Below, piece after piece: positions 57,578 through 64,000 of a stretch of DNA of 64,000 nt; position 1 is the stretch's first letter; the number at the start of each line of letters is the position of its first letter. Made by a program: the position numbers and the translations under genes. The stretch is taken from NCBI GenBank assembly GCA_965230375.1, contig CBDDKU010000010.1, forward strand, positions 62,001-126,000, in the 5' to 3' direction. The stretch comes from CBDDKU01 sp965230375. GTDB lineage: Bacteria > Bacteroidota > Bacteroidia > Flavobacteriales_D > Cryomorphaceae. Under the pieces are notes generated by a model that searched no databases, had not been told where the DNA came from, and worked only from the letters and a program-made list of their open reading frames with translations.

Positions 57578-59983
57578 TTATTTCTTTTTCTTCTTCTTCA
57601 GCTTTTTGAGAAGCTTTTTCATCCAGCCGCCTTCTTCTTCGCCTTTGTCATCTTCGGATTTTTCCTTCTCTTTTCTGTCGTCTTCTTCACCCTTATTCTT
57701 GTCTCTTTTGAGCCAGTTTTCGAAGAGTTGAAGCCCAGGTTTGTCTTCCCTATAAATAAGGCAATCGATCTCGTCTGAAGTGTTGATGAAGCCCCTTCTG
57801 CTGGCATCGAAAAGGGCTCCTTGACCCGAAGATTCCAAATCTCGAATCCAATTCCCTACAATGGGTAGGGCAGTGGCAGCACCTTGCCCTAATCTGGTAG
57901 ACCGAAAACGAACGGCAGGCAGTTCTCCGCCTACCCATGCACCAAAGACGAGGTTAGGAGTAATGCCGATAAACCATCCGTCTGCATTGTTTTGGGTGGT
58001 ACCCGTTTTTCCACCAATATCCGTTCTCACACGATATTGGGTTTGCAGGCTTCGCGCTGTGCCACTATCTGCCACAAGCTGGAGCATCCGATTTAATTGG
58101 TCAACTTGATAAGGGTCGAAGGCTCGCTGAAGTCCAGATTTCTCGTGCTTGAAAATGACTTCTCCAACTTTGTTAGAGATTTCTTCAATAAAGTAAGGTT
58201 GTATTCTTTGACCGTAGTTTGCAAATGGTGCATACGCACGGACCATTTCAAATAGCGACAACTCAACGGCTCCCAAAGCGATGGATGGGTTGCTCGGAAT
58301 ATCAGATTGGATACCCGCATTCTTAGCCGTACCTATCACACTATTGGGCCCCAAATCTACAATGAGATGCGCAGCCACGGTATTAACCGATTTGGCCATG
58401 GCACCGGCAAGAGAATAGTACCCTCCATATGAACCACCTGAATTCTCGGGAGCCCAGTCATCGTATTCGGGGTAGGTCACCACTTCATTTTCAATGTAGT
58501 CGCAGGGCTCGTACTCGTCTATAAGTGCTGTAAGATAGACGAATGGCTTAAACACGGAACCGACCTGTCTTCGCGAGAAACAGTGATCGTATGGAAATTG
58601 AGAATAATCGACTCCTCCTACGTAGGTTTTCACTTCACCAGTTCGGGGATCCATTGCAACTAATGAAGCTTGAAGGATCATTTGGTGATAGACGATGGAG
58701 TCTAATGGGCTCATATTGGCATTCGTCGGTCCATCGTAAGTGAAAATGCTAATCTCCTGAGGAGTGGAAAAAATCTTCTTGATTTCGCTATCCGATTTTC
58801 CAGCTGACTTTAACCGCTTGTATCGGACAGATTTTCTGGCTTCACTCCAAACAAATTCAGAATCCGACTTCCAGATTTCTCGCCCTTCCCAGTGCTCGAA
58901 AAACAGCTTCTGAAGCTTCTTCATATGGTCGCGCACAGCTTTTTCACCGCTTACTTGGGCTTTCCCATCCACTGTGAGCTTAATGCGAAGTCCGTCTGTG
59001 TCCAGATCGTACGGAGTTCCATCGGGTTTTAGCTTCGTGGCTAATATGTCTTCTATATCCCTTCTCAAATGCGAAAGGAGATAGGGCGCAATGCTTCCAT
59101 TGCCAACTACGTTTTTGTATCTGAGCTCCAGCGGAGATGACTGATATTCATCGGCTTCTTGAGAAGTGATGACACCTTCCTGCTCCATGAGCTCGATCAC
59201 AGTGTTTCGGCGTTCTTTAGAGCGTTCTGGGTTGAGCCTCGGATTGTAGGATGTGTTTGCCTTGAGCATCCCCACCAGGGTGGCTGCTTCAGGAATGGTT
59301 AAGGCATCTGGCGATTTGCTGAAATACCTTGAGCTCGCTGCTTTAATTCCATAAACGTTCTCACCAAAGCTTACCGTATTCAGATACAAGGTGATGATCT
59401 CTTCTTTGGTATAAACATCTTCCAGCTTGAGCGCCGTAATATTCTCTTTGAGCTTGTTTACAGGGATAGAAAGTGTACCAAAATCAGCTCTTCCGTATAT
59501 GTTCTTAATTAGTTGCTGTGAGATGGTAGAACCACCACCGCCACGGCGATCTCCGAGAATTACTGTTCGAATTACGACACGTGGGATGCTGTAAAAGTCA
59601 ATTCCATCGTGTTCGAAGAAACGGTTGTCTTCGGTGGAGACAAGTGCATCGATAACGATTTTAGGAATCTCTTCAAATTGAGCATCCGATCGGTTTACTC
59701 GAAAATACTTGCCCAGAAGCATGCCGTCAGAGCTGTAAACTTCGCTGGCGTTGGCTCTGCTTAGATTGGAGAGCTCATCTGCTGAAGGCAGCGGGCCAAA
59801 CAACCCGAGATAGACCATGCCGAATAGTCCAAAACAGCCCAGTATTCCAATTAGGAACAGGGCTAATACGAGCTTAAAGATTCTGGATTTCCAGGAAGGT
59901 GCTTTTTTCTTCTTCGTTCGCTTTTTTGTCGGAGAAGGATTTCCCTTCCCCTTAGCTTTTCCAGAAGATTTTTTTTGAGCCAT
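57578..59983 (-). CDS. mrcA: class A penicillin-binding protein (PBP1A)
   Basis: 801 residues. Lysine-rich cytoplasmic N-terminus, one membrane helix (about 36-60), the GT51 transglycosylase domain with Glu118 (VSTEDNRFFEHDGIDFYSI) and GGGGSTISQQLIKNIYG, and a transpeptidase domain with SVFKPFVYL (SxxK), KSVNTVAAHL (SxN) and GGKTGTTQNNADGW (KTG). The C-terminus is an extreme acidic-then-basic tail of about 45 residues ending in repeated lysines (KKLLKKLKKKKKK). It polymerises and cross-links peptidoglycan. It starts 5 bp after the M23 peptidase gene, so synthesis and hydrolysis are co-transcribed. Confidence 0.93.
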   Translation of the reverse strand: MAQKKSSGKAKGKGNPSPTKKRTKKKKAPSWKSRIFKLVLALFLIGILGCFGLFGMVYLGLFGPLPSADELSNLSRANASEVYSSDGMLLGKYFRVNRSDAQFEEIPKIVIDALVSTEDNRFFEHDGIDFYSIPRVVIRTVILGDRRGGGGSTISQQLIKNIYGRADFGTLSIPVNKLKENITALKLEDVYTKEEIITLYLNTVSFGENVYGIKAASSRYFSKSPDALTIPEAATLVGMLKANTSYNPRLNPERSKERRNTVIELMEQEGVITSQEADEYQSSPLELRYKNVVGNGSIAPYLLSHLRRDIEDILATKLKPDGTPYDLDTDGLRIKLTVDGKAQVSGEKAVRDHMKKLQKLFFEHWEGREIWKSDSEFVWSEARKSVRYKRLKSAGKSDSEIKKIFSTPQEISIFTYDGPTNANMSPLDSIVYHQMILQASLVAMDPRTGEVKTYVGGVDYSQFPYDHCFSRRQVGSVFKPFVYLTALIDEYEPCDYIENEVVTYPEYDDWAPENSGGSYGGYYSLAGAMAKSVNTVAAHLIVDLGPNSVIGTAKNAGIQSDIPSNPSIALGAVELSLFEMVRAYAPFANYGQRIQPYFIEEISNKVGEVIFKHEKSGLQRAFDPYQVDQLNRMLQLVADSGTARSLQTQYRVRTDIGGKTGTTQNNADGWFIGITPNLVFGAWVGGELPAVRFRSTRLGQGAATALPIVGNWIRDLESSGQGALFDASRRGFINTSDEIDCLIYREDKPGLQLFENWLKRDKNKGEEDDRKEKEKSEDDKGEEEGGWMKKLLKKLKKKKKK

Positions 59984-59988
59984 GTGGC

Positions 59989-60849
59989 TTAATTATATCT
60001 CAGTTTTCTACCGATTCGCAGGGTGGTGCTGCTTCTGATTCCGTTGAGTCGGCAAAGATAGCTAACACTTGTTCCATATCTTCTTGCAATACCAGAAAGT
60101 GTATCTCCTCTGCGGATGGTGTGGTATTTTCGCTTGCGAACTTCAACGAGGTATTCGAAATGTTCTTGGTTGAGGTAGAGTGTGTCTGAGCAGAGCATCC
60201 CAAGTTCCCAATCGATTAGTTCATTGGGGTTAATCGGCTCGCCTAAGTATCGCGCTTCGAAGTGCAAATGGCTTCCCGTGCTTCTTCCCGTGTTTCCACC
60301 CAAACCGAGAAGCTGGCCGGACTCGACCCAATCACCTTCCTTCACATCAATCTTCGAAAGGTGAGCATATAGCGTTTCCAGGCCATTATTATGTCTTACA
60401 ACAACTACGCGACCGTATGAAGCGTCGTATTGAGCAATCCGCACCATTCCATCGAAAGCTGAAACAACGGGATCGCCCGTGTAGAGCTTAATGTCTACTC
60501 CGTAATGGTAGCGATATCTACGGTATCCGAAATTGGAAGTAATCCTACCGGTAAAAGGGGATGTGAAGCTGCAAGAGTCCATGGCTAGTGGAATAACAAC
60601 GGTATCCTTCATCTCTGTGAGACTCACTTTGTAGGGGTGAATTTTCTCGTTGTTCCAGGAGCAATAGTCGTCGTAGCTGGGAATGGCAAAAAGAGAATCG
60701 TTTACAGTCCACTTAAGTAATTCTGCAGATTCAATTTCTCTATCTAGTGCAGGGCTGACTTCATCTACGGTTTCAGCTTCAGCTATTGGGTTTTGCCCAA
60801 TTGCCGCGAAAGAGATGAATAAAAACAATAGCGTTCCAGCCTTTTTCAT
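59989..60849 (-). CDS. M23 peptidase with C-terminal LysM domain
   Basis: About 286 residues from the ATG at 60849 (signal KKAGTLLFLFISFAAIGQ; the frame reaches 60876, but a promoter box lies there). The M23 domain at about 100-220 has YHYGVDIKLYTGDP (HxxxD), IAQYDASYGRVVVVRHNNGL and HLHFEARYLGEPINP (HxH). LysM at about 240-285: YHTIRRGDTLSGIARRYGTS. It should cut peptide cross-links of peptidoglycan or, if inactive, activate an amidase. The zinc ligands look complete. Operon with PBP1A. Confidence 0.9.
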   Translation of the reverse strand: MKKAGTLLFLFISFAAIGQNPIAEAETVDEVSPALDREIESAELLKWTVNDSLFAIPSYDDYCSWNNEKIHPYKVSLTEMKDTVVIPLAMDSCSFTSPFTGRITSNFGYRRYRYHYGVDIKLYTGDPVVSAFDGMVRIAQYDASYGRVVVVRHNNGLETLYAHLSKIDVKEGDWVESGQLLGLGGNTGRSTGSHLHFEARYLGEPINPNELIDWELGMLCSDTLYLNQEHFEYLVEVRKRKYHTIRRGDTLSGIARRYGTSVSYLCRLNGIRSSTTLRIGRKLRYN

Positions 60850-60865
60850 AGTTCTGACCATTTTC

Positions 60866-60873
60866 CAAACATA
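60866..60873 (-). promoter_or_regulatory. -7 promoter box of the M23/PBP1A operon
   Basis: Minus strand TATGTTTG 17 nt before the ATG at 60849; supports that start. Confidence 0.45.
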
Positions 60874-60987
60874 CACCTTGAATTAGCTTTAAATAGGGCC
60901 TTGCCAAATGAAATGCCCACAGTCGTTGTTTAATATCGAGCGTAGTTCTAAACGAGATTCTACGCGAATATTGTACTCAGGGTTTTA

Positions 60988-62148
60988 TTAATTGAAAACT
61001 TTCTCTGGCCCTTTGAAATCGTACTTTCTCTTGAGAAAAATGGTGTGATCTTTCGCTCCAATTTTCCTTCTGTAGCCCATGAGGTGAAGGATCTCTGTGG
61101 AATACCATTTTGCTACATCGGGATCGACGAGAAGTTGGTCTGGTTGATCACTTTTAGATACACCTGGTAGGGCTGGCAATAAATTGAAAAATTTTGCTCT
61201 TCTGAATAGCCATGAAACGCCCAACCAAAACTTTGAGAATGGACGAATTGTGAAGTATCCATCGCTTCCTTGTTTCTGATAAAGTGGCATAAAAATAAAG
61301 CCATCTTCTTCAGCATGAAGCTTTTCATTGTTTAAGTAGGCGAGAGGTGTTCCTTCGTCTATTGGAGAAAAGTTTTTAAAACCGGGGTTCATTTTGAACC
61401 TGTCGTAGGTGTCGATGCCCTGTCGTGAGCGGATTTCGTAAATCTGATGATTCTTTTCTGCGTTTTTGAACAAGGCGCGCTTGTGCTCTTCCAAACTCAG
61501 AGTGCTTTTCGAATTGGAAAGTCCTGCCAAGAAGATACTGGTCCAGACAAGGTGAATGTGGTTTTCCACCGATGATTTGGCTTCGTGCTGGCCTGCTTCA
61601 AATGCGAAGGATACACAGCCCAACTCATTCACAAAGCTGAGCAAAGGCTCATTCAGAAACTCTTCGATTCCGATTACGACAGGTACGGGAACATGTTGGG
61701 CAAAAGCGCGATTCATCAGCGTATCACTCATTGTGATAAAGGGAACGGTTTCAACTGAAGTGGTGTGGAGATCAATGAATATAAACCGACCTGATCGTTC
61801 GTCCATCAGCGCTTGTATCTCACTCCAAAGCTCAAATAGCTCTTTGTCTTCTGCCGTTTGGGATTCTTCGGGAATTTCTCCACTCATCACCAAATCCACG
61901 TGGTTCTTTTGCCAAATCCGATTGAGATCTTCATCGATAAATCTGACATTTCTCTCCAGCGCTTTTCTGTTTCCTGTAAAGGCGAATATGCTGCCGTCAA
62001 TGGCAAAAGGATTGGAACGATAAGCTGCTTCAAACTCTTGGAGAGCCATAATTCCGCTCGGTTCATTCCCGTGCATTCCACCGATAAAAACCAGGTTTAC
62101 TCCGTCCTTATTCCCTTCTATTCGAAAGAGTTCTCGAGGGTACTTCAA
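60988..62148 (-). CDS. succinylglutamate desuccinylase/aspartoacylase (AstE/AspA) family protein
   Basis: 386 residues of zinc-dependent M14-type carboxypeptidase fold. Zinc ligands in LVFIGGMHGNEPSGIMAL (HxNE) and FIFIDLHTTSVETVPF (His), and the catalytic glutamate in FAFEAGQHE. The C-terminal 180 residues include a beta-sandwich (DRFKMNPGFKNFSPIDEGTP) and an unusual tail (WLGVSWLFRRAKFFNLLPAL). Family members hydrolyse amide bonds to a small acyl or amino-acid group. It lies 12 bp after a GCS2/CBS gene, so I expect it to act on that enzyme's product rather than in arginine catabolism. Confidence 0.82.
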   Translation of the reverse strand: MKYPRELFRIEGNKDGVNLVFIGGMHGNEPSGIMALQEFEAAYRSNPFAIDGSIFAFTGNRKALERNVRFIDEDLNRIWQKNHVDLVMSGEIPEESQTAEDKELFELWSEIQALMDERSGRFIFIDLHTTSVETVPFITMSDTLMNRAFAQHVPVPVVIGIEEFLNEPLLSFVNELGCVSFAFEAGQHEAKSSVENHIHLVWTSIFLAGLSNSKSTLSLEEHKRALFKNAEKNHQIYEIRSRQGIDTYDRFKMNPGFKNFSPIDEGTPLAYLNNEKLHAEEDGFIFMPLYQKQGSDGYFTIRPFSKFWLGVSWLFRRAKFFNLLPALPGVSKSDQPDQLLVDPDVAKWYSTEILHLMGYRRKIGAKDHTIFLKRKYDFKGPEKVFN

Positions 62149-62160
62149 ATGACTATTCTA

Positions 62161-64000
62161 TTATTTAGAAGATTCTTCTGTTGCTTCAATATGCATGAGC
62201 TCTTCGAGAAAATATTCGGCCATGTAGACAAAATCGTGTTCTGTCAGTATACCAACGAGTTTTTTGTTTTTCACTACAGGAAGGCAGCCGATATTACTTC
62301 TTTTCATCAACTTGAGCGCTTCTATTGTCGTGGTTTCACCCGATACAGTAATTGGATTGGTGATCATTATTTCGTTGACTGTGGCGGGAATATCTTCGTC
62401 AAAATCATGCTTTTTGCAATAGTACTTCAAAATATCTGCAGAAGAAATGATTCCAACGACTTCTCCATTATCGTTTTCAACGGGGATGTGATTAATGCTT
62501 CGCCAATTCATCACATTGGTCGCTAGTTCTAGCAGGTCTTCTTCTTGAACGGTGTAAAGTTCCGTGCGCATCACTTGCCTCACAAACTTGTATTTGTTGG
62601 CCCAGGAACCGCTTTCGCTTTTGGCAGGAAGGGCCCATGTGTGAACCGGCTTTCCAGAGTTTTGGCGCTTGAGCATTCCCGCCGTAACTTCAACAACAGC
62701 TTCTTCCCGAGATGAAGATTTTTTGATTTTTGTAAACGCCTGATTGGTCCATATAGAGCCAGTTTGGTGATTTTGTATCCGGCCTTCAAGAACTCCAAGG
62801 TATCTGTCAATATCTTCCTTGTCAATACCTCGCGACTCGAGTCCCTTTCTACTCATAGGGAGTAGGATATAGTGAAGGAGATCTTGAGCGGTATGACGCT
62901 CGCCATTCCTCCACCTGAACTGGGCACTGAGCCCTACCTGAGCGGCGCGGATAAAGTTTGATTTTGCATGATCAAAATCCAGATCTTCCTTGATTTCAGA
63001 TATATCGTCAGGCATTCCTTCCATCAACCCCAACCAGAAGGCCATATTAGCCATTTCATCCAAAACCGTTGGGCCGGCGGGAATATATCTGTTCTCAATC
63101 CGCAAGTGTGGCTTCCCGTTTGTGATGCCGTAGCACGGGCGGTTCCATTTGTAAATAGTCCCGTTGAAGAGCGAAAGAGCTTTTAGCTTCGGAATTTTTC
63201 CGTGTTTCAATTTCTCGATGGCGTCTTCTTTCACTTCACTGGCAAGGAGAAGCTTGTAGAAAGCTACGTCGTATTTGAAAATCTCTGTGATACTCTCATC
63301 CAGCCAGTCATTCCCAAAATCAACACGGCTTTTTGTTTCCCTTTCCGGATTGTTCACATTTCGAAGATCAACTGTCTGCTCGAATACAGCGATTCGGGTC
63401 TCATCCCACAACCGGCGACCAAAAAGAAGCGCAGAATTGGAGCAAGCGGCCAATACTGGTCCTGCTATGGCCTGTGCCCAATTGTACTTGTCTACAAAAT
63501 GGTCGGGGTTTATTTGTAAGTGAACTTGAAAACTCGTGTTACACGCTTCAAAGAGCATGGTGTTGTGCTTAGTCACAAGTTCATCCGTGCCTTTGATATT
63601 AAATTCAAAGTCGCCACCGCGTTGTCTAATCATTGACTCGTTGAGCGCGCGGTACCTGTCATAAGGCGTAATATTCTCAAACTCCAAATCAGCTTTTTGA
63701 ACTGTAGGAAGAATACCGGTCAAAAGAATATCACAGCCTCTTTTCTTTGCCTGGACAATCGCCTTGTCGAGTAAGTTGCGCAGCTGAGTTTCCATCTTGC
63801 TCAGTCCATCTCCTTCAAAAACAATTGGGTCAAGATTAGCTTCAAGATTGAATTTGGCCAATTCTGTGGTGAAATGCTCGTCGTTTAGGTCTTCGAGCAC
63901 ATCCAGTCCGATCATTGCCGGGCGATAGCGTCTATCGATGAAGCAAAATTCTTGCTCGGCTCCGATGCGAATGATGTCTTTCTCAAAAGCATCTTTGGCC
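62161..64000 (-). CDS. GCS2-type carboxylate-amine ligase domain fused to two CBS domains, 5' end cut by window
   Basis: The frame is open to base 64000; the ATG at 63915 is internal, because upstream codons give IIRIGAEQEFCFIDRRYRPA, the start of a glutamate-cysteine-ligase type 2 domain. More of that domain: DFEFNIKGTDELVTKHNTML, FQVHLQINPDHFVDKYNWAQ, YFKYDVAFYKLL-like region and GKPHLRIENRYIPAGPTVLD. About 120 C-terminal residues form a CBS pair (ATNVMNWRSINHIPVENDNG, ADILKYY, VNEIMITNPITVSGETTTIE, RSNIGCLPVVKNKKLVGIL). The ligase forms an amide between a carboxylate and an amine with ATP; CBS domains usually bind adenine nucleotides and would regulate it. Operon with the AstE-like gene. 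Confidence 0.8.
   Translation of the reverse strand, partial: AKDAFEKDIIRIGAEQEFCFIDRRYRPAMIGLDVLEDLNDEHFTTELAKFNLEANLDPIVFEGDGLSKMETQLRNLLDKAIVQAKKRGCDILLTGILPTVQKADLEFENITPYDRYRALNESMIRQRGGDFEFNIKGTDELVTKHNTMLFEACNTSFQVHLQINPDHFVDKYNWAQAIAGPVLAACSNSALLFGRRLWDETRIAVFEQTVDLRNVNNPERETKSRVDFGNDWLDESITEIFKYDVAFYKLLLASEVKEDAIEKLKHGKIPKLKALSLFNGTIYKWNRPCYGITNGKPHLRIENRYIPAGPTVLDEMANMAFWLGLMEGMPDDISEIKEDLDFDHAKSNFIRAAQVGLSAQFRWRNGERHTAQDLLHYILLPMSRKGLESRGIDKEDIDRYLGVLEGRIQNHQTGSIWTNQAFTKIKKSSSREEAVVEVTAGMLKRQNSGKPVHTWALPAKSESGSWANKYKFVRQVMRTELYTVQEEDLLELATNVMNWRSINHIPVENDNGEVVGIISSADILKYYCKKHDFDEDIPATVNEIMITNPITVSGETTTIEALKLMKRSNIGCLPVVKNKKLVGILTEHDFVYMAEYFLEELMHIEATEESSK

Overview
The window reads as chromosomal DNA of a free-living Bacteroidota bacterium, probably of the Flavobacteriales type. 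The evidence is several secreted proteins with type IX secretion (T9SS) C-terminal sorting domains, a TonB-dependent receptor with a carboxypeptidase-like N-terminal domain, a GWxTD-domain protein, and TAnnTTTG (-7) promoter boxes close to many start codons. Genes are dense, on both strands and in short operons. Two tRNAs (Lys-UUU, Ser-UGA) are present. There is no rRNA, CRISPR array, prophage or complete insertion sequence.

Layout. 1-3.3 kb: a methionine operon by direct sulfhydrylation (metY, cut by the left edge; metX; hom). 3.9-5.9 kb: ECF sigma factor, anti-sigma-like membrane protein and a frameshifted DUF4097-like protein. 6.1-8.2 kb: a T9SS type-B surface protein broken by single-base insertions. 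8.2-9.5 kb: a non-coding repeat island ending at tRNA-Lys, with about 19 hairpin units of 28 bp between 51-bp copies of the tRNA 3' end. 9.6-15.9 kb: housekeeping genes (aroK, a phosphoribosyltransferase, a cytochrome-like lipoprotein, two methyltransferases, rocD). 15.9-23.7 kb: outer-membrane and secreted proteins (TonB receptor, SBBP-like protein, subtilase). 23.9-30.4 kb: five tightly coupled genes joining an NAD(P)H-type flavoprotein and a membrane polyferredoxin to three glycosyltransferases. 30.4-34.3 kb: xerD, aroQ, a glycosyltransferase, a GWxTD protein. 34.4-35.3 kb: tRNA-Ser followed by structured repeats. 35.3-43.4 kb: secreted proteins, YccF, YajQ and a very large BNR/VPS10-type propeller protein. 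43.4-47.6 kb: an AT-rich accessory segment with a LamG/ConA-like plus TIR-like protein, two small membrane proteins and hipBA. 47.6-64 kb: serine hydrolase, dienelactone hydrolase, a DAG-kinase/LTA-synthase-like pair, AI-2E transporter, M48 protease, pentapeptide protein, DUF2490 protein, PBP1A plus an M23/LysM peptidase, and an AstE-like deacylase with a GCS2/CBS protein cut by the right edge.

The strongest candidates for something undescribed are: (i) the ConA-like/TIR-like effector island, bounded by a 63-bp imperfect direct repeat that copies the start region of the neighbouring gene; (ii) the redox-plus-glycosyltransferase operon; (iii) the hairpin array bounded by tRNA-Lys 3'-end copies. 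Three separate places in the window show the same pattern: an inserted stretch between 50-75 bp duplications of the end of a resident gene. A second theme is a set of +1 insertions in short homopolymers that break otherwise well-preserved genes. These may be assembly errors or real decay. All functional statements rest on motif recognition by eye; no database search was run.
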